Assembly (NCBI RefSeq): GCF_013520985.1
Contig: NZ_JACDTY010000004.1
Span: 186,001-250,000, forward strand
DNA from: Mesorhizobium neociceri
GTDB lineage: Bacteria > Pseudomonadota > Alphaproteobacteria > Rhizobiales > Rhizobiaceae
DNA: 64,000 nucleotides
Reading direction: 5' to 3'
Below, in pieces: positions 43,209-51,753 of this stretch. Made by a program: the position numbers and the translations under genes. The notes under the pieces are model-generated. The model worked only from the letters and a program-made list of their open reading frames with translations. It did not search any database and was not told the origin of the DNA. Every line of letters begins with the position of its first letter. Position 1 is the first letter of the stretch.

Positions 43209-43625
43209 TCAGCTCGCCCATCCGAATTCGCCGGCCGAATAGGTGCCGTCTGCTTCGGCGCGCTGGATGGCGTTCTTCAACAGCGTCGCGACCTCGTTGA
43301 CTGCGTTGAGGTGCGCGAGGATCGCCGCTTCGTTCTTCGCCAGCTTCTGGCGCAGCCGCGCCAGGCCGTCGCGGTGCTGCTCCAGGAATTCGACCTCGTT
43401 GGCGCCCTTCATGGCGCGGGTCAGCTCATAAAGGTAGCGGCTCTTGCGGGCGTTCGAGGCCTTGAGGTCATAGCTGGTGTCGTTCTTCAGACCCGCCGTC
43501 TCTTCCTCGACCGCCTCCTCAATGCGGCCGATGATGGCGGCAAGGTTGCCCGGCCGTGCGAAAGGGATCGGCGCCTCGGACGTGCGCGCCGGCAGGTTGG
43601 AAGAGAATTTTGAAAAATCGGCCAT
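43209..43625 (-). CDS. FlgN-like flagellar chaperone
   Basis: This 138-residue, almost wholly helical protein (NLAAIIGRIEEAVEEETAGL, then GLARLRQKLAKNEAAILAHL) matches the coiled-coil FlgN-type export chaperones. Those hold the hook-filament junction proteins FlgK and FlgL before secretion. It lies 13 bp after the FlgJ-like gene. Sequence alone gives only a family-level call; the context makes it probable. Confidence 0.65.
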   Translation of the reverse strand: MADFSKFSSNLPARTSEAPIPFARPGNLAAIIGRIEEAVEEETAGLKNDTSYDLKASNARKSRYLYELTRAMKGANEVEFLEQHRDGLARLRQKLAKNEAAILAHLNAVNEVATLLKNAIQRAEADGTYSAGEFGWAS

Positions 43626-43638
43626 TGAAAATCCTGGT

Positions 43639-44211
43639 CTAGATCTTGATGTCGGTTTTGATGGTCGTCTCGTCGCCGGTCATCGACCGTGCGGCCTTGC
43701 GCTGCAATTCCTCGACCAGTGAGGTGGAGAGCCGGGTCTGCTTGTCGATCTCGGTCTTGTGCGGCCCGGTTGACACCGGCCCGATCGGCATGGTGCGCTT
43801 GCCGTCCTTGTAGTGGTCGGCCAGCAGCGATTTGGCGATGCCGATGCCGCCGCGCTCGGCCATGACGTCGGCGACGCGTTCGGCCAGCTGCGATTTCCAC
43901 ATGTCGCCGGCCAGCCCCTTGCCGTAGACACCCTCGGTGTCCTTGGGCAGCATGTTCTGGATGAAGGTTTGCAGGACCATCGCCTCGAACTTCTTGAACT
44001 TGCTGGCGGGATCGGCGCCTGCCGCGGCCTTGTCGGCCGTGGCCTGCGACAGGATCGAGCCGGCGTCGACCGAAGCCGCCATGTCAACAGAGAAGGCACC
44101 GCCAACGCCGTTGGCCCGCTTGGTGAGCGCGGCACGGGCAGCCTCGATATCCGTCGGGTCGACGGCTCGGGCAACATCGAGAACGATGTCGCTGGGTGGA
44201 GAAATCGCCAA
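43639..44211 (-). CDS. Flagellar rod-binding protein, FlgJ N-domain type
   Basis: This 190-residue protein contains the rod-binding core KFKKFEAMVLQTFIQNMLPK, then DMWKSQLAERVADVMAERGGIGIA, seen in the N-terminal half of FlgJ. The muramidase half of enterobacterial FlgJ is absent, as is normal in alphaproteobacteria. The start is TTG at 44211 (LAISPPSDIVLDV) with GAGG upstream; no ATG fits. It caps rod assembly in the periplasm. Its upstream neighbour is the inserted biosynthetic block, not the fliJ/fliR genes with which it is expected to sit. Confidence 0.78.
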   Translation of the reverse strand: MAISPPSDIVLDVARAVDPTDIEAARAALTKRANGVGGAFSVDMAASVDAGSILSQATADKAAAGADPASKFKKFEAMVLQTFIQNMLPKDTEGVYGKGLAGDMWKSQLAERVADVMAERGGIGIAKSLLADHYKDGKRTMPIGPVSTGPHKTEIDKQTRLSTSLVEELQRKAARSMTGDETTIKTDIKI

Positions 44212-44410
44212 GAAAGTCCGCCTCTTTGCCGGGTTTCCTGAGCGACAATGCCGCAACAAGCTTGTGGCAGGCTTGCGCGGGAGGAGCGGAGGCAGAATGC
44301 GGATTGCTCGTCTGCTGCGCGGAAGCATCTCGACGCGCGTGCGGATCTGCTCGCCGTCTGCGTCACCCCAGCGCCTCATTCGGTTGGTCAATGAGCAGCG
44401 CTACTTGACG

Positions 44411-45583
44411 TCAAAAGCCCGGAACAGGCTGGGTCTTTCCACTCAATCGAGCGCCAAGTGTCAAAGCCGCCGGAAAATTCTTGATCACGGCGCGCATAAC
44501 CGTCGCGCCGCCAGGCGCAAGCGCTATTCGGGCAATCAAGGCTGCGGCACGCAACCGAGTCGAGAATTGCCGACGCCATTGCCTTTCGTAGCGATGTCCG
44601 GCCCCCTCGTGACCCTCGTGGCCTTTACCCAACGCGATCAGTTCTCTCGCGAGGAGCCAGCCGGATTGCAGCGCCATCGAAATGCCTTCAGCGATTACAG
44701 GATGTGACTCACCTGCGATGTTGCCGACGCGGAAGATGCCCTGATCATAGCCAGCTCGAATGCCGGGATGAATCGGTCCCGCGGCGAGCCATGGGCCATC
44801 CAGTTCGGCACCGGCCAGAACAGTCCCTACGCCTAGGCACGAAGCCAGGACGTGGCGCCATAATGCATCGGCGGCCGCAATGTTTCCAAAGCGCTCGCGC
44901 AGCCCGAATAGAACATCCCTGCGGATACAGCAGGAAATCGAAACCCGGCCGCGGTCCGCCGTTACCATTCCCCCATAGCCGCCCGGGAATACCAGCAACG
45001 GCATCAGGTCGGGCGGCAGTGCGCCGCCGGTAAAATGCGCCTTGAAACCGAAAAGGTCGGAAGGTTTGCTTGTTCTTTCAATGTGGCTTGGGAGTTTCCC
45101 GGTTTCCCAGGATCCATGCGCGGCAATTACTACAGGTGCGCTCAAAACCTTTTGCTGCTGTCCCTCCTCCACGGTCACAAATTGCAAATCATCGCGCCGG
45201 CGAATTGCGACAGCCTTGCAAGGCTGGAGAACTTCGACACCAGCACGTTGGGCGGCCTGCAACAACATGTAGTCCAGACGATCGCGGCCGAGCGCGCGGC
45301 CGAGCCCCGTCCTGGCGATCGGCATTCGCGCCTGCGCCGAGACATCGCCCGAAAAGAACCCGACGCGACGTATTTCCGGGCCGGCTTCCGCGCGCCAAAT
45401 CTCGCCGACGCCCAACCGGTCAAGCAAGGCAAGGCTGGTCCCAGACATGAATTCGCCGCAGACTTTTCGGCGCGGAAACACGACCTTCTCCACCATTGCC
45501 ACCGACCACCCACGGTGGGCCAGCGCAATGGCGGTAGAACTGCCTGCGGGGCCAGCACCGATCACAATTGCATCGTGCGTCAT
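44411..45583 (-). CDS. FAD-dependent oxidoreductase (geranylgeranyl-reductase/hydroxylase type)
   Basis: This 390-residue flavoprotein starts THDAIVIGAGPAGSSTAIALAHRG (FAD Rossmann motif). It has the conserved FPRRKVCGEFMSG segment of the GGR/PHBH-like group and a C-terminal FAD-binding block RVGNIAGESHPVIAEGISMAL. There the usual GD pair reads GE. In phenolic-lipid loci such as srsABC a flavoprotein of this kind hydroxylates or oxidises the polyketide ring. Its start overlaps the methyltransferase stop by 4 bp (ATGA), so the two are coupled. Confidence 0.85.
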   Translation of the reverse strand: MTHDAIVIGAGPAGSSTAIALAHRGWSVAMVEKVVFPRRKVCGEFMSGTSLALLDRLGVGEIWRAEAGPEIRRVGFFSGDVSAQARMPIARTGLGRALGRDRLDYMLLQAAQRAGVEVLQPCKAVAIRRRDDLQFVTVEEGQQQKVLSAPVVIAAHGSWETGKLPSHIERTSKPSDLFGFKAHFTGGALPPDLMPLLVFPGGYGGMVTADRGRVSISCCIRRDVLFGLRERFGNIAAADALWRHVLASCLGVGTVLAGAELDGPWLAAGPIHPGIRAGYDQGIFRVGNIAGESHPVIAEGISMALQSGWLLARELIALGKGHEGHEGAGHRYERQWRRQFSTRLRAAALIARIALAPGGATVMRAVIKNFPAALTLGARLSGKTQPVPGF

Positions 45584-46284
45584 TTGGTGCCGGGCATGCT
45601 GGCACCGACAAAAGCTTGAGTGAACAGGCCCCGGCGACCCTCAATCACAGGCGTTCCCCCTGACAGTTGCCACAATTGTGAAAGTTCCGTGCCGCGAAAA
45701 CCAGCGCGGACACTTTGCGCCGCGTCGTTCAGTGTCACCGCGCAGGCGCCGATCAATGGCAGCAATCGCGTCGCGACAAGTGGCACCTTGGCCCTAAGCG
45801 GCTCCGTCGCGACGAGCACCGGGGCCATCGTCATGATCCGGGCAAGCAGCTCCAGGAGGCGCGTGTCGTCGAAGTGATGGAGGATCAGGTTGGCGCAAAC
45901 AAGATCGAAGGGCCTGTCCACTGTCCAATCGAATATATCGGCGGTTACGGGTTGCGCCCGCCAACCCAATTCAGCGAAAGTGTTGCACACATCCTTGCCG
46001 ATCAGGTCGATCCTGTCGACCATGACGATCTCGACGTTAGGCCAACGCCGCGCCATCAGCCGCGCCACCGTCAGCATGAACTTTCCGTCACCGGCGCCTA
46101 TTTCGAGGATGCGCTGCGGCGGCGTTTGCATGTTCGCCCGAAAGAGCGACGCCATGATCCTGGCCTGGAACATCAATGCGTTGATGCGAACGAGATCACG
46201 ACGGGATGCGATCGCGCGAGGATCATCGGCCGGGAGGCCGTCGAGGAGCTCTGGCTCCAGATGCCTGATGTTTATGTCGGTCAT
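45580..46284 (-). CDS. Class I SAM-dependent methyltransferase
   Basis: This 234-residue enzyme has the SAM motif RILEIGAGDGKFMLTVARL (residues about 58-76), the acidic motif II VEIVMVDRIDLI, and the post-motif DLVCANLILHHFDD. Its position next to a type III polyketide synthase and an FAD enzyme suggests O-methylation of a phenolic lipid, as SrsB does in Streptomyces. The ATG at 46284 is the first good start, though no clear ribosome site precedes it; a TTG 42 bp earlier is possible. Confidence 0.82.
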   Translation of the reverse strand: MTDINIRHLEPELLDGLPADDPRAIASRRDLVRINALMFQARIMASLFRANMQTPPQRILEIGAGDGKFMLTVARLMARRWPNVEIVMVDRIDLIGKDVCNTFAELGWRAQPVTADIFDWTVDRPFDLVCANLILHHFDDTRLLELLARIMTMAPVLVATEPLRAKVPLVATRLLPLIGACAVTLNDAAQSVRAGFRGTELSQLWQLSGGTPVIEGRRGLFTQAFVGASMPGTK

Positions 46285-46574
46285 GCGATGGATCGGAAAT
46301 CTAGGCTTCAGCCGGCAATCCGGCAAATAGAATTCGGTCTTACCTTTATGGCTGCGCGCTGTTCATGGCGGAGCTCGCATGTGAACTCAATCCGGATAAC
46401 GAAGCCGAACGTCGGTCCCTTTCATACAAGATTGGAGGCTGGTATCACAGTTTGCTAATGAGAAATATCGGCGCCGCGCAATAAAATACCTTATGCCGAC
46501 GTTTACCTCAGGAGACGCTTCCCCAATTCCTAGACCTCTTATGAGACCCGATTGGGCTCATTGTCGGAGCAATT
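46285..46574. promoter_or_regulatory. Divergent promoter region of the polyketide block
   Basis: This 290-bp gap separates the two arms of the biosynthetic block. Its centre (about 46420-46500) is AT-richer than the flanks and must carry both promoters. No regulator gene lies in the block, and no clear operator was found by eye. Confidence 0.6.
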
Positions 46575-47645
46575 TTGTCCCCTCAAGCATATCTGAACCG
46601 CATTGCCACGTTAGTTCCAGAACACGACGTGCATCAGTTCTACCTCCGCTATGGAGCTTTGCTGCTTGAAGACGATGCCCAGCGCCTTACGCTCTTCGAA
46701 CGAATGGTCGCTCTCGCCGGGATCGAACATCGCTATTCCTGCTTTGCGCCCGCCGACGATCCGCGCGGTGGGGCAATTGACCGCGACGGCACCTCGGTCA
46801 GGGGCTCGTTCGCCAGCACCGCAATCCGTATGGAGATGTACGAGGCCGCCGCGCCGGAGCTGGCGCAAAAGGCCGTCGACACGCTGCTGGCCGACGACGA
46901 CCGCTCGCTGATCACGCATTTGATCGTGACGAGCTGCACCGGCTTTTCGGCGCCTGGCATCGACCTCGAGCTGGTGCAGCGATGCGGCCTGCCGACGTCG
47001 GTCGAGCGCACCATCATCGGCTTCATGGGATGCTATGCCGCCATCAACGCCCTGAAGCTGTCACGCCACATCGTGCGCTCCGACCCGAAAGCCCGCGTGC
47101 TGATCGTCAACATCGAATTGTGCACGCTGCATTTCAGGGAAGCCACCGAGCTTGAGAAGCTGATCTCGTTCTGCCTGTGGGGCGACGGTTGCGCGGCCGC
47201 GCTGGTCACCGCCGAACCGCTCGGAATCCTGCTCGAAAGCTTCCACGCCATTGTCGCGGTGGACCGCAAGGAGTTGATGAGCTGGCACATCCGCGACGAC
47301 GGCTTTGACATGGTGCTGTCCGGCCAGGTTCCCGGCGCGGTGCGTGAGACGCTGCGCAACGAACATCCGGCCATCCTTGGCGGCAGGCCTGCCAGGGAGA
47401 TCGACTTGTGGGCGGTGCATCCCGGCGGCCGCTCCGTACTCGACGCGGTCGAGCGGGCACTAAAGCTGGAGCCGACCGCGCTCGCCGTATCGCGCGAAGT
47501 GCTCCGGCGATACGGCAACATGTCATCGGCAACCGTGATGTTCGTGATGGCCGAAATGCTGAAGGAGCCGTCAGGCCTGCTCGGCTGCGGCATGGCGTTC
47601 GGGCCAGGATTGACCACCGAAACCATGATGTTCCGGACTGCCTGA
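46575..47645 (+). CDS. Type III polyketide synthase (chalcone synthase-like)
   Basis: This 356-residue homodimeric ketosynthase extends an acyl-CoA or acyl-ACP starter with malonyl-CoA and cyclises the chain to an alkylresorcinol or alkylpyrone. The catalytic triad is intact: Cys153 in IGFMGCYAAINAL, His282 in WAVHPGGRSVLDAVE, and Asn315 in RYGNMSSATVMFV. C-terminal GMAFGPGLTTE is the family's GFGPG loop. The TTG start has GGAG 6 bp upstream. The gene opens a five-gene operon and its stop overlaps the sulfotransferase ATG (TGATG). Confidence 0.93.
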   Translation: MSPQAYLNRIATLVPEHDVHQFYLRYGALLLEDDAQRLTLFERMVALAGIEHRYSCFAPADDPRGGAIDRDGTSVRGSFASTAIRMEMYEAAAPELAQKAVDTLLADDDRSLITHLIVTSCTGFSAPGIDLELVQRCGLPTSVERTIIGFMGCYAAINALKLSRHIVRSDPKARVLIVNIELCTLHFREATELEKLISFCLWGDGCAAALVTAEPLGILLESFHAIVAVDRKELMSWHIRDDGFDMVLSGQVPGAVRETLRNEHPAILGGRPAREIDLWAVHPGGRSVLDAVERALKLEPTALAVSREVLRRYGNMSSATVMFVMAEMLKEPSGLLGCGMAFGPGLTTETMMFRTA

Positions 47646-48853
47646 TGAAGGCACTGCACGAAAACATCTCGCTCGTTGCCCGTCGGCTGGCGCTCTATTT
47701 GCCGTATCCGCACTTCATGTGCGTGGCACCTCTTGACGCCGTGCTGCGGATCCTGTGGCGCGCGCAAGGCCAGATCCCTCCCGCCTATTGGCCGCGCCTG
47801 GTTCTCCTGCTCCTGCTTTCCGGGATCAGCACGGTCGCCTCCCTGCCGGAGCGCGTGATCGTTGGGGTATGGCTGCGGCTGCGACCTCCCCGGATGGAGC
47901 GGGAGAACGCGCCTGTGTTCGTCCTCGGCTACTTTCGATCCGGGACGACGTTTTTGCAGAACCTGCTGGCAGCCGATCCCAGCCTGAGATCGCCCAGCTG
48001 GCCGCAGGTCCTGGCGCCTCAGACATTCGTCCTTGGCTGGGCTCTCCTGCGCTACCTTTTCGTCCCCTTGCTGCCGTTGACGCGCCTCGACGCAGTCGTG
48101 CCCGTGGGCGCCAGGCTGCCGGCGGAGGATGACTTCGCGTTGAACAATATGGGTGGGATGTCCGTCCTCACAGGACGCGCGATACTTCCCCGCCGGCAGG
48201 CCTTCTTCAATCGATTTCACGATCTCGACGCGCTTTCGGCGGACGAGTTTAGCCGGTGGCGCTCACATCAGTTGGCTTTCGTCCAGAAGCTTGCTCTCGT
48301 TACGGGCCGGCGGCGACTTCTGCTCAAGTCGCCGAGCCACACGGCGCGCGTCCGCTACCTCCTGGAATTGTTTCCTGGCGCCAAGTTTGTCCACATCTCC
48401 CGTTCGCCGGAAGTCGTGTTCCGGTCCAACCTCCTTCTGGCGCGCGAACTACAACGTGCATTCGCCCTGCAGCCGCCACTGCCCGAGGATGAGCAGGAGG
48501 AGATCATCGCTCACGAATATCTCGCCACAGAGATGCACTATCTGGCGGATAGGGCCCAGATTCCGGCCGCCGACTTCGCGGAAGTGCGGCTGCAGGATCT
48601 GACCGCCGACCCCGTGGGCGAGATGAAGCGTATCTACGGCGAACTCGGCCTGCCATTTTCCCGCGGCTGTGAGGAGCGAATGTTGCAGGTCGCCGCGACG
48701 TTCGGCAAACAGGCGCGCAACCGCCATCCCGACCTGACGGAAAGGCAGAAAGCGCGCGTAGCTCGCCTCGCACCGCTGGCAGCCGCTTTTGGGCATGCGC
48801 CGGCGCGGGCTTCTGGGACGCTCGATGTTGACAGCCAACAGCGCATTGGATGA
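47645..48853 (+). CDS. PAPS-dependent sulfotransferase family protein
   Basis: This 402-residue protein has a hydrophobic N-terminal region (YWPRLVLLLLLSGISTVASL) that may anchor it to the membrane. The PAPS 5'-phosphosulfate loop follows (VLGYFRSGTTFLQNLL, with FRSGTT at residues 97-102). The 3'-phosphate motif is FVHISRSPEVVFRSNLLL, with Arg253 and Ser254. LKSPSHTARVRYLLELFPGAK is typical of the bacterial Sulfotransfer_3 group. It would transfer sulfate to a hydroxyl, here most simply the phenolic group of the polyketide lipid. The position directly behind the synthase, translationally coupled, supports that. Confidence 0.85.
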   Translation: MKALHENISLVARRLALYLPYPHFMCVAPLDAVLRILWRAQGQIPPAYWPRLVLLLLLSGISTVASLPERVIVGVWLRLRPPRMERENAPVFVLGYFRSGTTFLQNLLAADPSLRSPSWPQVLAPQTFVLGWALLRYLFVPLLPLTRLDAVVPVGARLPAEDDFALNNMGGMSVLTGRAILPRRQAFFNRFHDLDALSADEFSRWRSHQLAFVQKLALVTGRRRLLLKSPSHTARVRYLLELFPGAKFVHISRSPEVVFRSNLLLARELQRAFALQPPLPEDEQEEIIAHEYLATEMHYLADRAQIPAADFAEVRLQDLTADPVGEMKRIYGELGLPFSRGCEERMLQVAATFGKQARNRHPDLTERQKARVARLAPLAAAFGHAPARASGTLDVDSQQRIG

Positions 48854-48863
48854 CATAAGGATC

Positions 48864-49478
48864 ATGACAGCAGCCCTAGGGTCGCATGCAAGCTGGGCAG
48901 CTTTGGCCCGGCTGTTGCTCGTCTCCGTGCTACTCGCGATCTGCGCCCCACCGCTTTCGGCAGCGGCTGATGAGCAGAGTGACGCGGTCAAGTTGGTTGA
49001 GACTGTGCGCCAGGCGGCGATTGCGCTTGGGCACGGCGGATCCGCCGAGGGGCAGCTCCGCTCGATCTCAGCGGCGTTCGATGGTAGGGGAATCGCCCAA
49101 GCCGTGCTCGGGACGTATTGGCGACGCGCGAGTGCGGACGACCGCGCCTCGGTGGTCGATGCGCTCCTTTATGCCATTGCGCACAGGTTGGCGGACAGGC
49201 TGGAGCGGACGCAGGACAAGACTTTCACCGTGCTCGGGACGAAGGCTCTGGCCAACGGCGACATCCTGGTGCACAGCGAATTCCGCCGGCCGCTCCACGG
49301 CCCAACGTCCGTGGACTGGCGTGTCCGCCACTGCCGCGGACAACTCTGCATCGGCGATGTCTTTGTCGACGGCGGCTCCGTGACCGTGCAGCAGCGGGAC
49401 CGCGTTGCCCAGCTGCTCGCCGGCAACGGCGGCTCGATCCCAGCACTTGTCGCCGATCTCAGGAAAGGCCGAGTATGA
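48864..49478 (+). CDS. MlaC/Ttg2D-like periplasmic lipid-binding protein
   Basis: This 204-residue exported protein has a signal peptide ending PLSAAA and a mature domain of the MlaC (toluene-tolerance Ttg2D) type (FDGRGIAQAVLGTYWRRASA, ALANGDILVHSEF, then VDWRVRHCRGQLCIGDVFVDG). MlaC proteins shuttle phospholipids across the periplasm, and the relative HpnM sits in hopanoid loci. Two cysteines (HCRGQLC) are unusual for the family. No mlaFEDB genes are present; the next genes encode a MacB-type exporter instead. It begins 10 bp after the sulfotransferase. Confidence 0.8.
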   Translation: MTAALGSHASWAALARLLLVSVLLAICAPPLSAAADEQSDAVKLVETVRQAAIALGHGGSAEGQLRSISAAFDGRGIAQAVLGTYWRRASADDRASVVDALLYAIAHRLADRLERTQDKTFTVLGTKALANGDILVHSEFRRPLHGPTSVDWRVRHCRGQLCIGDVFVDGGSVTVQQRDRVAQLLAGNGGSIPALVADLRKGRV

Positions 49479-49494
49479 CTGCTCGTTCGTGCTC

Positions 49495-50208
49495 ATGTCC
49501 CTCCTCGTCGAATTGAGCAATGTCGGCCGTGACTTTGACAGCGGCCGCATTGTCGCCGTTGACGATGTGTCGCTTGCGATCGAGGATGACGAGACCGTCG
49601 CCATTGTCGGCCGGAGCGGGAGCGGCAAGTCCACGATCCTGAACCTGGTCTGTGGGCTCGACCGGCCGACGCGCGGCGAAGTTCGGTTCGAAGGACGGGC
49701 CGTCAACGGAAGGGCTGCATGGGCAGCCGTCCGGGCCAGCAGGATCGGCATCGTTTTCCAGAACTTCTTCCTGCTCCAGTCCCTGTCGGCGGGCGAGAAC
49801 ATCGAGGTGGCATTGCTGGGAAACCTCGGCGGAGCGCGGCAGCGTCGCATTCGCGCGCTCGAACTTCTGGCACATTTCGGTCTTGCCGAGCGCGCCACGC
49901 TCCGGCCGGCGGAGCTTTCGGGCGGCGAACGCCAACGGCTTGCAATTGCGCGGGCGCTTGCAAACCGTCCGAAGCTTCTCGTTGCGGACGAGCCGACAGG
50001 AAGCCTCGACGTGCAGACGAGCCAATCGGTGATGAGCATCATCGGTAACGTGCATCGCGAGTTCGGTACCGCGGTGATCGTGGTGACCCATGACGAGGAG
50101 GTTGCCGCGCTGTGCGGTCGCAGGGTCGAGATCTCCGACGGCCGCATCCGTTCGGACAGCCGAGTGGCGGCGATATCGACGCCTACGCCGGCGTCGCGGA
50201 CCCGTTGA
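49495..50208 (+). CDS. ABC transporter ATP-binding protein (LolD/MacB type)
   Basis: This 237-residue ATPase has Walker A GRSGSGKST, a Q-loop in GIVFQNFFLLQ, signature LSGGERQRLAIARAL and Walker B LLVADEPTGSLD, the last block being the LolD/MacB subtype. It couples ATP use to the FtsX-type permease 3 bp downstream. These exporters work from the periplasmic side by mechanotransmission, moving lipoproteins, peptides or lipids onward rather than across the inner membrane. Start at 49495 gives MSLLVELSNVGRDF. Confidence 0.92.
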   Translation: MSLLVELSNVGRDFDSGRIVAVDDVSLAIEDDETVAIVGRSGSGKSTILNLVCGLDRPTRGEVRFEGRAVNGRAAWAAVRASRIGIVFQNFFLLQSLSAGENIEVALLGNLGGARQRRIRALELLAHFGLAERATLRPAELSGGERQRLAIARALANRPKLLVADEPTGSLDVQTSQSVMSIIGNVHREFGTAVIVVTHDEEVAALCGRRVEISDGRIRSDSRVAAISTPTPASRTR

Positions 50209-50211
50209 CCC

Positions 50212-51333
50212 ATGACGGAGCTGACCCTTCCCTTGCGCGGTCTCATTGCGCGTCCGCTTCGCACCCTCCTCACGATTCTCGGCATCGCTTTGGCGGTCGC
50301 GGGGTTTGTGGCGCTTACCGGCCTGACCGCCGGCGTCCAGCATTCGTTCGCATCGGGAATCGATGAGAACGGTGCGGACCTGGTGGTAAGCCAGCGTGGC
50401 GCGTTCAACCTGGTGAGCAGTACCGTGCCCAGATCGCTTGGCTCCGGGCTTTCCGCGGTGCCAGACGTCGAGGCTGTGTCGGGCGTTCTCCTGAACATCA
50501 CCACCGCTGACGACGCCGCAAATATTGTCATGGCCGGCTGGCCCGCCGGCAGCTTCCTGTGGAACGACATGCACCTTCTGGCGGGACGAATCCCTGCACC
50601 GGGGGACCAGTGGCCCGTGATCCTTGGCGAGTCGATCGCCACCGCATTGGACAAGCGGGTCGGTGATACTGTCGAGCTCCAGTTCCAGCCCTACCAGATT
50701 GTCGGCATCGCTTCGTTCTCGTCAGTGCTGAACCAGAACAGCGCGATCGTTCCGCTCGAAGGGCTGCAGCAACTCCTGTCGCGCGAGGACGTGTTTACCT
50801 TGTACGAGGTGAGGTTGAAGCGCCCGCTCGACAAGAACGACGTCGCCGTTGCACGAACCCGTCTCATGGCAGCCGCGCCGGGATTCGAGGTTGGCGACAC
50901 CGAGCAGTTTGCCAACAGCATCCGCATCTTCGATCTGCTTCAGGCGATTGCCCAGACAATTTCACTGGCCGTCATGGCGATGGCCTCTGTGGCCGTTGCC
51001 AATACGCTTCTGATGGCCGTGAACGAACGGACGTTCGAGATTGGAGTTCTCGCTGCGCTAGGCTGGTCTCCGCGGCGCATTCTTCGGCTCATTCTCATCG
51101 AAGGCGTCTTCATGAGCGCGGCCGGCGGGGTCATAGGGATCATTCTCGGCGCCCTTGCCATGGAAATGGCGGCGAAGACAAAATTCGCGGCGGGCCTGAT
51201 CGTGCCCTACCTGTCGGGCTGGTCGATCGTGCAGGCCCTGATCTTCGTCTTCATCGCGGGGCCTCTCGGCGCTCTCTACCCGGCCTGGCGCGCCACGCGC
51301 CTTCTCCCCGCCGACGCGCTCCGCAGGATCTGA
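50212..51333 (+). CDS. FtsX/MacB-type ABC transporter permease
   Basis: This 373-residue permease has one N-terminal helix (LRTLLTILGIALAVAGFVALTG), a periplasmic MacB_PCD domain of about 220 residues, and three C-terminal helices (SLAVMAMASVAVANTLLMAV, then MSAAGGVIGIILGALAME, then IVQALIFVFIAGPLGAL). The cytoplasmic coupling segment is FEIGVLAALGWSPRRILRLIL. With the ATPase and the MlaC-like protein it should form a private route for the lipid product to the outer membrane. No outer-membrane channel (TolC type) is in the block. Confidence 0.9.
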   Translation: MTELTLPLRGLIARPLRTLLTILGIALAVAGFVALTGLTAGVQHSFASGIDENGADLVVSQRGAFNLVSSTVPRSLGSGLSAVPDVEAVSGVLLNITTADDAANIVMAGWPAGSFLWNDMHLLAGRIPAPGDQWPVILGESIATALDKRVGDTVELQFQPYQIVGIASFSSVLNQNSAIVPLEGLQQLLSREDVFTLYEVRLKRPLDKNDVAVARTRLMAAAPGFEVGDTEQFANSIRIFDLLQAIAQTISLAVMAMASVAVANTLLMAVNERTFEIGVLAALGWSPRRILRLILIEGVFMSAAGGVIGIILGALAMEMAAKTKFAAGLIVPYLSGWSIVQALIFVFIAGPLGALYPAWRATRLLPADALRRI

Positions 51334-51368
51334 AGCGACTTGCCTCGTCCGGGAAGGCGCTCCTGCTG

Positions 51369-51752
51369 CTACTCCCGGCCCCTCTTCTGGGCGATGAGAT
51401 CCAGCCGGTCGCGGTCGGAGCGTTCACGCTCGTCCTGGCGGCGCAAGTCCTTGTAGGCGCGCTCGACCATGTTGGTGCGCGCCGTCGCGGTGGCGATGAG
51501 CGTGACCTCCTGCCTGGCGCTTTCGAGGCTCGCTTCTTGCCGGACCAGAGCATTGGCGATGCGGCGATGGTAGAGGTCAGGGAAGAGCACCGCCATCGAC
51601 TGGTCGGCGTCGAAATGCTGGACCAGTTCCTTGGCCTCGGTCTCAGCGGTTGCGGCCGCCGCCAGGAAGGTCGCATGGCGGGTCTCGTGCAGCGCCTTCA
51701 GCTGCTCCTGCACCTTGACCAGTTTCTTCAGCCGTTCCTTGCGCGTGCTCAT
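51369..51752 (-). CDS. FliJ-like flagellar coiled-coil protein
   Basis: This 127-residue, fully helical, highly charged protein (LKKLVKVQEQLKALHETRHAT region, then RTNMVERAYKDLRRQDERERSD) has the coiled-coil pattern of FliJ. FliJ links the FliI ATPase to the FlhA export gate. It lies 1 bp after fliR on the same strand. On its 3' side comes the plus-strand permease gene of the polyketide block, converging with a 35-bp gap. Confidence 0.65.
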   Translation of the reverse strand: MSTRKERLKKLVKVQEQLKALHETRHATFLAAAATAETEAKELVQHFDADQSMAVLFPDLYHRRIANALVRQEASLESARQEVTLIATATARTNMVERAYKDLRRQDERERSDRDRLDLIAQKRGRE

Positions 51753-51753
51753 C

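Noticed and set aside
44411..51333. Integrase, transposase or attachment-site duplication at the edges of the polyketide block
   Set aside because: None could be seen; the insertion idea rests on gene order only.
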